Positions 45,239 through 56,129 of a stretch of DNA of 64,000 nt are shown here, one piece after another (the stretch's first letter is position 1; the number at the start of each line of letters is the position of its first letter). The DNA comes from Diphasiastrum complanatum (taxonomy: Eukaryota; Streptophyta; Lycopodiopsida; Lycopodiales; Lycopodiaceae). Position numbers and translations under genes: made by a program. The DNA lies in contig CM055106.1 in NCBI GenBank assembly GCA_029204225.1, forward strand, positions 9,410,274 to 9,474,273, written 5' to 3'. The notes below the pieces were generated by a model. That model was not told where the DNA came from. It did no database searches and saw only the letters and a program-made list of their open reading frames with translations.

Positions 45239-46752
45239 AGTGGTTGGAATTTGCGCAAACTACCTCCTGGATGCCACCACTGTGGAATCATATGCTTTCA
45301 AAATCCGAAACGCATCCTCGAGATTTTGAAGCACATTCCGCCTGCATTCGTTCTGATAGTCGGCTGGCAAATCTAGGACAAACTGTCATAGTGCCAACTT
45401 CGCATTGAATGATGGAATTCTATTCCATAGATCCATGAATTCCTGGATATAGGAGTCTAAACTCTTTGTACCCATCTTGCAGTTCACGAAATTCAGGTAG
45501 TAGTCCACATCATCAGCAACCACAAAAGCTTTCTTGAAAACTTCCGCAAATGCCTCCCAAATAGTTGGCTTCATTGGTAAATCTCGCCACCACGATGACG
45601 CTTTGCGGCATAAAAACAGCATGACACTTTCAATTTTCTTCTCATCAGGAACACTGTGTAGATTGAAGTAACTACTCCACTTGGTTGTTGGGGGTATTTC
45701 CAACAAAGTGTAAATAGATAAAATCATCCAATAAAATGTGTTGCGAGGGCATGGCATCCTGCGTGTATAAGCCCATGGCCCAATGAGCACGCAAATAAAG
45801 TTGTAAATAAAATAAACATGACTTGGGCCTTGGAATTAAAATAAAACTAGAGGCCCAATGTCATTTTTAAACTTAGAGATTACATTTTAGAGTTGGGTCC
45901 AAATTGGGAGTCACATGAATCTTGTGATTACCAATGTACTTTTTGTGGACCCTTGGATCAAGTTGGGTCCAAGATGAATGGATAGGATCATTGTGAATAT
46001 TAGCCAATAGGATTGAGGGGCAAGGGCCTTCCCCATTGTATAAAAAGGCACCATTTGTACACTATTTTCATGCTTAATGAGAAAGAGGAAACTCTACCAA
46101 TTTTGGAAGAGAAGCATTCTCATTTTCAATTCAATGCTTGCTATTGCTCTTGTTGTTTTCAATTGCTTTCAAGTTCATGCTTTTTGGTTTCAATAGTTTA
46201 TGTTTCTCCTCTAGCAAGTAAAATGTGCATTTGAGCTAACCTCCACCCTCACTCTCTATATCTCTCTCTTTCTCTATTCTCTTCTCAATCTCTTCTTTTC
46301 TATCCCTTCCCTTCACCCAAATCATGATGAATGTTAGTGTAGAGGAGTAGAGTTAAAGGAGAATAGTGTTAGTGGTGAGTAGAGTTAAGGGAGGAAGTAG
46401 GAAACTTACTAAAAGTAGCATCTATGCATAGTTAGGTACCTATCCAGTGATCTAACCCTCATTGACAGGCGGGAGGGCTATACTATGTGAGACCTTCGAC
46501 CCTACATTGGCCAGCCAGTCCTCGACGACCTTTGGTTTCTTCTCCTTCTTCTCGCCTGCATAAACCACCAGTTGAAAACTGAGATTGGGTGAAGACATCA
46601 ATTTGACTTGATTCAACAGAACCTCCATTTGTTGATCTCTCATCTAATTACGATTATTCATATCATTGAGTGTCGTACTCAACTGCTGACAAATCACCAT
46701 ATAAGATGGCGCACCTGGATTTGCAGTTTGATTTGAAGTTTCTTCGGCCATT
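45239..46752 (-). pseudogene. Gypsy gag, interrupted by an LTR
   Basis: It starts at ATG 46752 (MAEETSNQTANPGAPSYMV). A TAG lies before MRDQQMEVLLNQVK, and EKKPKVVEDWLA then meets the family-K LTR. Past the LTR it resumes with KWSSYFNLHSVPDEKKIE, MLFLCRKASSWWRDLP, EVFKKAFVV, LDSYIQEFMDLWNRIP, the standard gypsy gag capsid domain. A stop follows (45388-45386) and another near 45250. Without the LTR and one duplication copy, EDWLA joins KWSSYF in frame. Confidence 0.85.
45686..46506 (+). mobile_element. Family K LTR with target duplication
   Basis: 821 bp, ends TGTTGGGG...CCCTACA (imperfect inverted repeat TGTTGGG/CCCTACA). Flanked by TTGGT (45681-45685) and TTGGC (46507-46511), a 5-bp duplication with one change. 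GTATAAAAAGG near 46040 serves as a TATA box and sets the orientation. No internal region, so it is a solo LTR. A 5'-truncated relative is at 2043-2657. Confidence 0.78.
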
Positions 46753-48565
46753 TCGATATATCTATCTTGGAAATTACTAAATTTAGTTAATATTAGATTA
46801 ACTTATAGTGAAGTACAGTTGACCAAAAACTGACTGAAATTGACTCCAGCATGGTCAAATCAGTATTTTTAGTCAATTTTATAGATATTACAAGAAACTG
46901 GAAAAAAAAACTAAAAATTTTGAGTTTTTGCACTTTTTTATTTGATTTTTTTAAAATTTTACGTTTTTTCAAAATTCATAAAAAAATCACTATCAGTTAT
47001 TAAGCAATCGAAATCGAAAATTCGATTCACTGTTCGATTCTTAATTTTACTCTATTAATGTCCCTCAAGCATGCAAGACATGCGACATTAAACTGATTTT
47101 TTACATATTCAGAATTTTACGTAAAAATTCAGTTCTACGAAAATTGTCAGCTATAAAATCTAGTTTTGTATCTAACAGTCAGAGTACATGCGTATGACCA
47201 CTCAAAATAGATCTAAACTACTCATGCATGTCAGAATCACTCAGAGAACCCACATGCAGACATTCCATGCAAGCACAGTACCTCAAAATAGGAAATTGAC
47301 ATGCATGCATGACATTCCATGCAAGCGCAATACCTCAAAATAGGAAATTGACATGCATGCAATCAAAACAATTTGAAATTCTACCAATTTTGCTCACAAA
47401 ATTGCAAAACTTCATATGATCATATCTTTGGCCATAGGACACCAAATTGGGTGCTGTAAAGCTCAGTACAAAGGGAGACCTAGTGAAGAAGAGACTTGCC
47501 ATGTCAGCTTTCCACCTAGGATTCACACGTGTGAGTTCAGAACAGCCAAATAACCTGGAGGAAGGCACACTTTTTCAAGGCCAATCATCTCAAAAACTTG
47601 CAAACACTCAACCAGGGCTAAATGTGATGATCCAAACAATCTTAATGGTCTCTAAGTGTTCCATGAAGCCTTCATACAGATGCTATGAAGCAGTATGGGC
47701 TGAGAACCATGAATTCTTGATTTCTAGAAGTCAAAATTGCTACAAACTTGATGGAATTGAAACATAAGACTCTACCCATCAATTTATAGGTCTGATAGCT
47801 TGATGGGAAGGTAAAAAAGAATATAAATCATGTTGGAAAAAATTCAAAATGATCCCCTTATGGATTTAGAGAAATCCATCCCCCAAAATTCACCAAAATT
47901 GGTCAATTTTTGACTTCTTACAAATCCAATTGCTAGAATTCTTGGCTCTATCTTCTAGGACATCTTCAAAACACTATTTTTCATCTGTTCCTAGCTTCAA
48001 TTGATGTTCAACAACCTCCTACCATCCAATTTCATGAAAAAACAAGCAAAAATCATGAATTTTAGCCTTTTCTAGTTTTTTTCACATGCCCCAATTGGAA
48101 TTTAATGGCAAGAACATTTTCCAAATTTACATGCAATCCAAAATAAAGAGTTATAACCAGCCAATTGATCTGAACTTGTTGGATTTTGAATTCTACCCTC
48201 CAATTTGTGCCAAAATAATGGAAAACAAGCCAAATTTGGCCACAAAAGAGTCTAGAATCCAAATACATGGGAAGATCCAACATGCAAACTGAATTTCAAC
48301 TACTTCAAAGTGCATTAACTTGCCAGAAATTTTAGATCCTTAGCTAGTTTTGAGCTACACATGCTAAAACTCCAAAAAAGACACCAAAATTGATTTCCTA
48401 GCACAATTCTCCACAAACCACAATGAATTTGAGAGAGATATGGAACATGCAAATTGAAATTGGGAAGATCCACCAACTTGCAAACTTGCTCTTCTCCTTG
48501 GATAAGAATACTAGTTGAATACCACCAAGCTCCAATGAAAAGCACCACCTCTCCAAACTTGTAAG
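46753..48565 (-). other. Leader of the gypsy element
   Basis: About 1.8 kb between primer site and gag start, with no coding frame supported on either strand. Contains an exact CACACGTGTG at 47524-47533 and a duplicated GACATGCATGCATG / GCAAGCACAGTACCTC-type block (about 47265-47360). Confidence 0.6.
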
Positions 48566-48581
48566 CCTTGCTCTGATACCA
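48566..48581 (-). other. Primer-binding site of the gypsy element
   Basis: The minus strand reads TGGTATCAGAGCAAGG next to the LTR end. Confidence 0.82.
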
Positions 48582-49026
48582 CTATAAGGGAAGCTCCTTA
48601 GATCTTGCTTACAAATCCCAAACACAAAGGATAACACACTATGCAAAAACCACCCAACCAAGTAGAAGCATCCAATCAATCTCTAGAAGCCTCACCCCCA
48701 AGCCAAGAAACAAGAAGCATGAATGTAGAATGAGAACCTGGCAATGAATCAAGAACCATGATGAGGAGTAGGGCGAGTTTGGACCCATTACATAGAGTCA
48801 AAAGCATCCTGGGCACTCAACCATGCATAGCTCTAAGTTTCCTATACATAGATTCACCTGGAATAGAGTCCTATGCATGGACCAACTATTCATACAATTC
48901 CTATTGATAACTCCACTTGCATACACTGTCTCATACCTTGTCTAAACTCCATTTAGTGTGTTTTGGGCCTCACAAGGATATTAGTTACTTTCGGGTCACG
49001 TCCAGTATGACGTGGCATAACTAACA
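48582..49026 (-). mobile_element. 5' LTR of the gypsy element (family F)
   Basis: About 445 bp. Starts TGTTAGTTATGCC (minus strand, 49026) and ends CTTCCCTTATAG at the primer site. The end is confirmed by 9228-9580, which stops at the same place. It lacks a canonical CA end. Confidence 0.65.
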
Positions 49027-49224
49027 GCTTGTTTCACTGGAGTACCGTGTATCCAAGACTAGGAGTATACTATATCCTATGTACTGGTCATGGATATAAC
49101 ATGCATGCCTTAAGGCAAATACATATAGGAGTATCCTAAGAGCAGACACAATCTTACACTAGCAATGTTTCATCCATGGATTTCTATCTTAATTTATCAC
49201 CTTTAATTACCGGTATATGGGTTG
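49027..49224. other. Junction between gypsy LTR and copia RT
   Basis: No recognisable feature. Copia coding similarity starts at about 49225. Confidence 0.3.
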
Positions 49225-50081
49225 CAGATATTTCAAAATTTTATGAGAATATACCTTTAGATGGCACACCAATGGAGCAACATGTCAAAGCATCTATTGG
49301 TTGTGATGAAGCATCCTTTGAGGACATCACATTATATAGAAGGCTTATTGGCTCCTTGATCTATTTAACTATAACTAGACCTGATCTTAGTTATAGTGTT
49401 GGAAAGTTAAGCCAATTCATGCAAAGTCCTCTAGTTTCACATTGGAAGATGGCCAAAAGAGTTCTTAGATACATTTCATCTACTAAGAATTTTGGCATTT
49501 TGTATAGAGGGACTAATCTTGGCTTAAGAGCCTATAGTGACTCAGATTTTGCAGATGACAAAGTGGATAGAAGATCAACAAGTGCTTTTGCCACCTTTCT
49601 ATGTGATGAAGTAGTATCATGGCTTTCCAAAAAGCAAGATACCATTTTTCTATCTTCCACAGAATCCGAATACAAGACCTTGACATCAACATGCAAGGCG
49701 GTCTTGTGGCTCAAAGGGCTATTGGTAGAGTTTCATGTCATGGAGGAGAAGACTCCTATCATCTATTGTGACCACCAATCAGCCCAATCACTTGCAACTA
49801 ATCCTACATTCCATACAAGGAGCAAACACATCGAGATTGCTCATCATTTCGTGAGGGAGAAAGTGCAAGCCAAAGAGAACAAGCTCCAACATGTGCCATC
49901 ATCAAGTTGCTTGGCTGATTTGTTTACTAAATCTTCACCTAAAGATTCATTTTTCAAGCTTAGATCTTCAATTGGACTGATTGATAAAAGCATTGTGATC
50001 TCCAAGGCTAGATTTGAGGAGGAGTGTGAAAAATTGCCTACATTGGCAAATCTAGCCATGTATTCTTTGTTGGTTACATGA
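49225..50081 (+). pseudogene. Copia RT end and RNase H, 5' truncated
   Basis: An open frame runs from ATG 49176, but copia similarity begins near GTPMEQHVKASIG. ITLYRRLIGSLIYLTITRPD and LSQFMQSPLVSHWKMAKRVL follow. RNase H has YSDSDFADD, SSTESEYKTL (catalytic Glu), YCDHQSAQSLATNP, RSKHIEIAHHFVREKV and CLADLFTKSS. All RNase H acidic residues are present. It ends 57 bp inside the LTR, as does the intact element at 60083. It lacks everything upstream of the RT tail, so it is non-functional. Confidence 0.85.
50012..50024 (+). other. Polypurine tract
   Basis: A purine-rich tract ending GAGGAGGAG directly before TGTGAAAAATTG. It lies inside the coding frame, as in the related intact element. Confidence 0.8.
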
Positions 50082-50263
50082 ATGGCCAAAGTGCCACTTG
50101 TACATTCACACCTAAAGTAGGTTACCATGAGTCAAGAGGAGTGGTTGTGTCCATTTGGTAGTGATTCCTACTTTGTAGGATCTAGACCATGATTTATGAT
50201 GAGATTTGTACCTACCATGCACCTACCAAGCATGACTCTTGGATCTAGGCTAGGGTTTTCACA
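50025..50263 (+). mobile_element. 3' LTR of the truncated copia
   Basis: The start TGTGAAAA is fixed by the purine tract. The first later TTTTCACA, at 50256-50263, would give perfect 8-bp inverted ends and a 239-bp LTR. This is short for the group, so the end is uncertain. Confidence 0.45.
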
Positions 50264-51413
50264 TTAGGGCAATAAAGTGGAGTCTACTTCCTTATTACAT
50301 GCTGGATTTTCACCTAACTTAGCAAAGGAAGTGTCTTTTACTATGTATTCTCATTCTCCATAGTGAGGAGATAGAAACTTTTTGGAGCCTCAAGGAGAAA
50401 CTCGAGTTTTCTCTCATTGTATGGTGCAGCCCAAAAAGTGGCTAGATAGAATTTTGAGGCCTTAGAATTGGCCCATAAAATATTTTACGACCTTAGAATT
50501 GGCCCGCTTATGCAAATTGTAATAGCCGGCGACGCCATGCAAATTTTCAAATGTATTGTGACTTTCTACTAATATAAAACTGAAGTATTGTATTTCAAGT
50601 TGCTATTCAGTAGGAAGAGGGGGCTCAGTCACCACAATTGTGGAATGGCGAGACAAAAAATCCAAAAGCAAGCAAAAAGGGTCCACAAAGTGTGACAACA
50701 AACAAGGGCCAATATCAAGAAAAAGGAAAGATGGCTTTAGACCACATGATCAAGTGGCTAAGGGCTAAGGAAAATAGCCATGAGGCATTCTAATAGCCAC
50801 ATGGGGAAAAAGGCCAAATCAACAATTCAAAGGGGGCCTAACTCCATAAGTTGAGCAACAATCAAGAGGAAAAAAGGGTTGAGAAACAACTAGCACCATT
50901 TAAGAGGCTAACTCTTGTGCAAAAGGAGCCAAACAATCAATACAAAAGGAAGAAGAGGAGCATTTATGTTGGGGGATGTAAAAAACAAAGATCCCAAAAG
51001 CCCAAATACAATTAAGCATGAGGGTTTTTTTTTGCCAAATGGGAAAAGACGGCCAATCAACATTTAATGCCTGAAATTAAGTGTGCAAGGCAAAGAAGGG
51101 TAAGAAAAATGGCACAATGGCAATGTGAAGGAAAGGGAGGTGGGCCTCACCCCATAAAAGAGGCTGGACGTGCCTGCATGGAAAGAGTTTTTTTTCGGAG
51201 AGATTGAGACTTCATCCTGCAAGCTCTTGTACTAGGTTGCTGCTAGAAAACTGTGTTCTCAGGCTGAGCTATGACATGTCAGTTATTTTTAATGAGCTTT
51301 TCTTTCTGTATGTTGTGTTTTCCCAAGCTGAGCAATGATTCCTCACACTCTCATCACTTCTCATTTGTCTTGTTATGCTACTGAGAAAAAAAATCTTTTT
51401 GAGATAGGAAATG
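50264..51413. other. Unassigned stretch
   Basis: Purine-rich non-coding sequence (50600-51180 with many CAAAAGG/AAGGGCCA runs). AATATAAAAC near 50570 could be a promoter or poly(A) element. Nothing recognisable as a gene. Confidence 0.3.
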
Positions 51414-51490
51414 CTTCTTGGTTTCCAAGGGGAGGCTCGAACCTGAGACCAAAGAAACTTTGGATGTCAGCTAACCTGATGATCCATTTC
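51414..51490 (-). repeat. tRNA-like short retrosequence, copy 1
   Basis: About 77 bp matching 51941-52025 (shared box B, minus strand GGTTCGAGCC at 51443-51434, and CCAAAGTTTCTTTGG). Box A is degraded (TGGATCATCAGG). It lacks the 5' GGGGTT part and no flanking duplication is seen. Confidence 0.6.
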
Positions 51491-51940
51491 AGACAGACGA
51501 GCGCAATCAGTTCTCAAGCAATACCTTTGTAAGAGCACTCCAAACTCAACCCTTGACAAGTTAGATCTGAGCCAAAGCGTGATTTGTAGGCCGAACAGCC
51601 ATGAAGAAGGAAAGAGAACCAGCAGGGAATGAGGAATATGGCCAGAAATGCGTGAGGTAGGAGTTCGATCAGCGAGCAGCAGCAAAGGAAGTAGGGCGCG
51701 ACCACCAGCGAGCCAGGGGTAAATAAATAGGGAAGGGGGTTGCTTCTTTTTTTTTGCCAAACTTTTGATATAAGGAGACTAAGGGACCTTGGGCCTGTGG
51801 ACCCCACACTTACTTGAAAAATCAACAAGACGCCTGTCAAGAAGTGATTGAGCCCTCCCCTTTCCTATTGAGCGCAACTTTGGGGCAGTATTGAGGTAAA
51901 CTTCTTTTAGAGAGAATGTACATCTTCTAAATGTGGAATG
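51491..51940. other. Spacer between the two tRNA-like copies
   Basis: No coding frame supported. A T9 run near 51748. The last 15 bases (51926-51940) are the left copy of the target duplication of the next element. Confidence 0.35.
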
Positions 51941-52025
51941 CTTCTTGGTTTCCAAGGGGAGGCTCGAACCTGGGACCAAAGAAACTTTGGATGCCAAGCT
52001 AACCAATTGAGCCAACCCCGTTGGG
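51941..52025 (-). mobile_element. 85-bp tRNA-derived retrosequence with 15-bp target duplication
   Basis: The insert is flanked by identical TCTAAATGTGGAATG at 51926-51940 and 52026-52040. On the minus strand it has GGGGTTGGCTCAATTGGTTA (RNA polymerase III box A TGGCTCAATTGG, 52014-52003). A CCAAAG/CTTTGG arm and box B GGTTCGAGCC (51970-51961) follow, then CTTGGAAACCAAG. Size and boxes match a tRNA or SINE head, and the long duplication is typical of LINE-driven retroposition. It does not fold cleanly as a working tRNA by eye. Confidence 0.75.
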
Positions 52026-52040
52026 TCTAAATGTGGAATG

Positions 52041-53304
52041 ACTGAAGTCATAAAGGAAATAGTTACTGTGTATCTAATTTTTCCGGTTTGTTAGAGGCAT
52101 GTGATGTGTTCTTTTGGGATAACTAATGATGATAGCAGAAGTTACATACATAGGCTTTGGGTTTTTCAATCCAATTTACTACTAAGCCTAATCAGCTTTT
52201 CATTTGGACTAACACTGTGAAATGACTATGGAGTTCAATTTTTATTTTAAACATATGTTATAGCAACTTACGTTGTGAGCTTAGGAGAATATCTTTTTAT
52301 AAGTACCGGTATGAGGTTGACAATGTGGGTGGGCTATAAGGGCGCTTAAGAAAATACACGTATCATGTTTTTCGATGCTTAGCATAAATTGTTAGGCAAC
52401 TGCCTTAAAGTAACTCACAATGGTCTTGTGTATACGTGTTTTGAGATAACATCATGTGTGTGCGCCTCAATCAATATAAACCTTGTAGTATGATTAGGTG
52501 ACATGGTTTTTACTATCGGTTTCTTAATCTGTCTCTTGATCATGACGATTTTCATAACCCGACCTCTTTGAAATAGAAGAGCGGGTTGTCCACCATCTAT
52601 GGTTGAAACACATCACCTTGGTTAAGAGTCAATCTAGTCACCTCCGCCATTGGAACTGCTTAGCGAAATATCTAGGCCTAATGGTTGGCAAAATACCACG
52701 CCCCTCAAACCAGACGGCGTGTATAACTGGCACCCTACGCTGCACAACAATGACTTAGAAATGATACCGTATTGCCATTTCATGCTTGTTGGTTTTTCTT
52801 GATATGTTTATTGATCAAGTACCCCATGAATGCTCCTACGACATTCGTCAACATTCTTACCAACTATACTTAGCCGAGGGTCTAGCTAGTAAGAATTATG
52901 GGAGTGCAATTACATAAGGGCAGGTCAACAGAGAGATAATAGCATTTGACACCATTTTTCAAGAAGTTCGTCTTCGAGACATCGCCTTAGAAGTAAACAT
53001 AATTAGTTTTCTAATTCTAGCCATTGTATACTTCCGTGATCATCATCGTTGGGTAGCACAGACCGCCTATATACTACGTATCCGAAATGCACTAGTAATT
53101 CTTGGATTTGTATAAGCATACTCTCTCATTGGTCATATCTCTGAGAGCCTGGAAAACTTTCATTGATCCGTGAGTACGGGGTAATCAGTGGGACCCTCAA
53201 GATTGGAAGTGGCCAGACCTAATTACTCACATAAGGATAGTGTTGGTCCTTTTCCTATAGGGCTTTCTGGCTGGACCAATCCCCTGTGAAGAATTTTTTT
53301 TCCC
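52041..53304. other. Unassigned stretch
   Basis: No known family recognised. One plus-strand frame without ATG (about 52925-53115) reads AFDTIFQEVRLRDIALEV then ISFLILAIVYF, but nothing supports it as a gene. Less AT-rich than its surroundings around 52600-52740. Confidence 0.3.
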
Positions 53305-54302
53305 CTAACACTTTTTAAATGCCACAAACTTTTTGAATGCTTCAAAGACTTTAGACTTCTTCTTCAAGTAATATATTGTTGTTGTCTTGCTGTAATCATC
53401 AATAAATGTGAAAAAACATTGCAATCTAGAGAGGGAGTTGACTTTCATCGGTCCGTAGACATCTGAGTGAACTAGCTCAAGGATGTCCTTGGCTCTTCTT
53501 CCTTCATGTAAAAACGGACTTCGATGCTGCTTGCCCTTCTGACAGACTTCACAGAAGTTGGAGTCTGCACTCGTAATTCTCATACCGCTCACTAGCTCCT
53601 TTCTGCTCATGTCATAGAGACTCCTCACATTTAGATGATACATTCTTCTATGCTAGAGATAATTTTCATTTTCAGATGCATTCAGTATGCTATCATAGCT
53701 ACTAATGATTTTTGCTTGGTCGAGATTACCATGTCTTGATCCGACAGTCAACAACTTGTTGAATTGACCATTCGGCATACGTTCCCATCGAATAGGACTT
53801 GTATTCCGAGATCTGCTATCGTGGATACAGAGAGCATGTCTCTTCTCAGTGTAGGCTCATAGAGTGTTCCTAAAAGCTCTACATGTCCCGACAATGTACG
53901 GAGCTTTAGAGTTCCGATGCCTTCGACATCGTGTCTGCTCCCATCACCCAGTATCATCATTCTTGTATTATCAGGTGTTCTGTAGTTGATCAAGACGTTC
54001 TTGTTGCAAGTTATGTGCGATGTAGCTCCTGAGTCAATCACTATGTTGTAGTCGTGCTGCGTATAGATCATTGACTCTTCATTGATAGCTGTGAAGGCAT
54101 TGTCATTCTTCTCAACATCCTTCGGTGATTCTGCAACATTGGATTTCTCTCCTTTGTGCTTTCCTTTTGGATTGTGCCAGCATTCATATGCCAAATGCCC
54201 CTTCTTCTTGTAGTGTGTTCAAGGTATTGTTGGATTGACTGTCTGTTGTGTGTCCCGACTTGTGACAATGATTGCAGGTAGAAGTCTCTTTGTTGTAGTT
54301 TC
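53305..54302 (-). pseudogene. Tork-like copia gag end, protease, integrase start
   Basis: Right to left: CNHCHKSGH (first half of a knuckle pair), then GHLAYECWHNPKGKHKGEK. Protease is VIDSGATSHITCNK. The linker holds DVEGIGTLKLRTLSG, LYEPTLRRDMLSVSTIADLG. Integrase has MYHLNVRSL, CEVCQKGKQHRSPF (HHCC end), ELVHSDVYGPM (first Asp) and TFIDDYSKTTTIYYLKKKSK. It stops at about 53305. Frameshifts near 54195 and 53640. The frame is cut at 54302 by the intact copia and continues at 60734. Confidence 0.83.
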
Positions 54303-54381
54303 TGTGAAAATTGTCAACATTTCCTAGCTAGTTTGAGGCCTAAATTGGCTAAAATTGTAAATAGTTTTGGTTCTGGAGTTT

Positions 54382-54391
54382 CACACGTGTG
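54382..54391 (+). promoter_or_regulatory. G-box-type palindrome CACACGTGTG
   Basis: An exact 10-bp palindrome within TTTCACACGTGTGAA. The CACGTG core is the plant G-box bound by bHLH and bZIP factors. It lies upstream of the TATA box, as expected of an activator site, and has a second copy in the 3' LTR (60158-60167). Binding is inferred. Confidence 0.55.
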
Positions 54392-54517
54392 AACCAGGCC
54401 ACAATGTTTTTATTTACTGTATTTTTTTAGTATGATGAAGTGTCAAACTTCATACCCTTCAAAATGAGACCATTTTGATGTATTTTGGTCATATAAGCCA
54501 TTTTTAGCTATTTTTCC

Positions 54518-54524
54518 TATATAG
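54518..54524 (+). promoter_or_regulatory. TATA box of the 5' LTR
   Basis: TATATAG in TTCCTATATAGGGAA, the only good TATA motif in the LTR and suitably placed between the G-box and the GAGAGAGGAGAGA stretch. The start site would lie near 54550. Confidence 0.6.
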
Positions 54525-54957
54525 GGAATATCTAGGGTCAAGTACCTTCTAGAGAGAGGAGAGAGAGTCATCTTCCTCATCCATAAATAGTAGGGAAGTC
54601 GTGGAGAACAGGTTGGAGAAACCTTTTGTATGCTTCATTGAGATCAATAGATCATTGTCATTGTTTCTTCCTCCATTGAGAGCATTGTTGTGTGTATTGT
54701 CTTCAAGCTATTGTGTATGATCTTAGGTGCTTTCCAAAAGTGATAGGCTGATGTATTATGGACTGTATAATGCTATTTTGGGCCGCACTTGATGTTTATG
54801 GAAGTTTCCATTTGTGATAAATGCTTTTTGATCAAGTTCTTTGCATTCTAGGTAGCATAGAATGTGTTGCCAATTCCTAGCTTATGTAGTTTGGAGTGCA
54901 AGCATTCAAGCCAATGATCTTGGAGTTTAGATCCACTTAGGATCTGTATTTTTCACA

Positions 54958-54970
54958 TGGTATCAGAGCT
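54958..54970 (+). other. Primer-binding site of intact Copia-1
   Basis: TGGTATCAGAGCT directly after the LTR, complementary to the 3' end of initiator Met-tRNA. Confidence 0.93.
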
Positions 54971-56129
54971 GGTTGGCTTCTATTTACAGTAAGTATTCCA
55001 TTTTTGGTGATATTTGGATGTTTGATCAAGTTCTAGCATGATTTTGCATTGCTTTGTTGATCAAATCTTACTAACCTTTGTTTTGTGAGTTGAACTTGTG
55101 GATCAAAAGCATATTTCAGGTCTATTGAAGATCAGAGGCTGAAAAGAAACTATTTTGGATCAGATCATAACACCTAATCATTTGTGATTGTGAGGCTTGT
55201 GCATATTCAATACTAACAATGTTCTTTTCAATCCTATTGTTGACAATCTCCATTCTTGGATGAACACTCTCCTTAAGTGGATGAAACTTCTCCTTAAGTG
55301 GATGACAAATGCTCTTTTGAGTGAGTTGTAATTCTCCTAAAGGCTGAGCAAAGCTCCCATTTGGATGAAAGATCCCCTTTTTTGGGTGAACATATTGTAA
55401 GCTCCATTGTGAAGAGCATATTGTAAAGATTGTCATCAATTTTGGCATAATTTTTGGTGTACTTTGTTGAGCATGTAAGTAACTCTCCTTATGTAATTTG
55501 ATTGGAGCATTTGCTGGAAGGTGTTAACCATTATGCAAGTGTGTTTTCAGGTTCTTAACAGGTTGAGGAACATTCTCATGTGAAGTGATCTTAGATCTAC
55601 ATCTAAACACCAAGATTTGACAAGATAGTGAAGCTAGTCTTGTGATTCACTAAGTGTGCTCATTCATTCACCTCTAAATCTTGTATTTATCACTTGCTGG
55701 AGTTTATAAACTTTTAGAAGTGTGGTTTACATGTGGTTTTACAGGTTGAATCAATATCTTAGTGTGTTGATCATATGTTGATCAAGTTTGTTCATTACTA
55801 GGTAATCTTGGCACCCTAGTTTTGGGTATTTTCTAAGAATGCAAGTAACTCTTCACACCATAACTTGATTTGGTCACTTGCTGGAAAGTTTGAGAGCTTA
55901 AGCAAGAGTGTGTTCAGGTTGGTTTGATTTTGTAATCCATTCTTAGTGTGTGCAAAGTGTTGCATGTGTTTCAATCTTCCTTTCTATGCTTGGAAACCAT
56001 CTAGGTTCAAGATAGAAGTGTTTTAGGGTCCTAAATCTTCATAGATCTCTTTATCTATCATTTGTTGAGAGAAAAGTGAGTGCTAAGTGCTTTAGGACAG
56101 AACCTAAAAGTTGAAGAAACATTAGAATC
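54971..56129 (+). other. Long leader of intact Copia-1
   Basis: No long frame. Imperfect repeats are visible near 55465-55560, 55675-55755 and 55840-55925. Each has (G)CAAGTAACTCT or a CACTTGCTGGA block and ends at a TTTTCAG/TTTACAG followed by GTT. The first contains ATGTAAGTAAC (55473-55483), a good 5' splice-site match. An intron or RNA-structure role is possible. Confidence 0.5.

Larger units (their letters stand above)
42428..49026 (-). mobile_element. Gypsy element, 3' truncated (family F)
   Basis: On the minus strand: LTR (49026-48582), Met-tRNA primer site, 1.8-kb leader, gag, protease, RT, RNase H and the first half of integrase. The 3' half of integrase and the 3' LTR are missing. 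The domain order protease-RT-RNase H-integrase is diagnostic of Ty3/gypsy. A family-K LTR interrupts gag. LTR pieces of the same family lie at 9228-9580 and 11278-11352. Confidence 0.85.
54303..54957 (+). mobile_element. 5' LTR of intact Copia-1
   Basis: 655 bp, TGTGAAAA...TTTTTCACA (inverted ends). Contains the palindrome CACACGTGTG and a TATA box about 130 bp downstream of it. Confidence 0.96.

Noticed and set aside
51941-52025. A functional tRNA gene
   Set aside because: Boxes A and B are present, but the arms do not form a clean cloverleaf by eye, and the flanking duplication marks it as a retrosequence.
51467-52051. Minus-strand frames of 90-108 codons around the tRNA-like copies
   Set aside because: They overlap the retrosequences and have no recognisable domain or common start.
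52925-53115. A membrane-protein-like frame
   Set aside because: No ATG, only about 65 codons, and no neighbouring exons or family resemblance.
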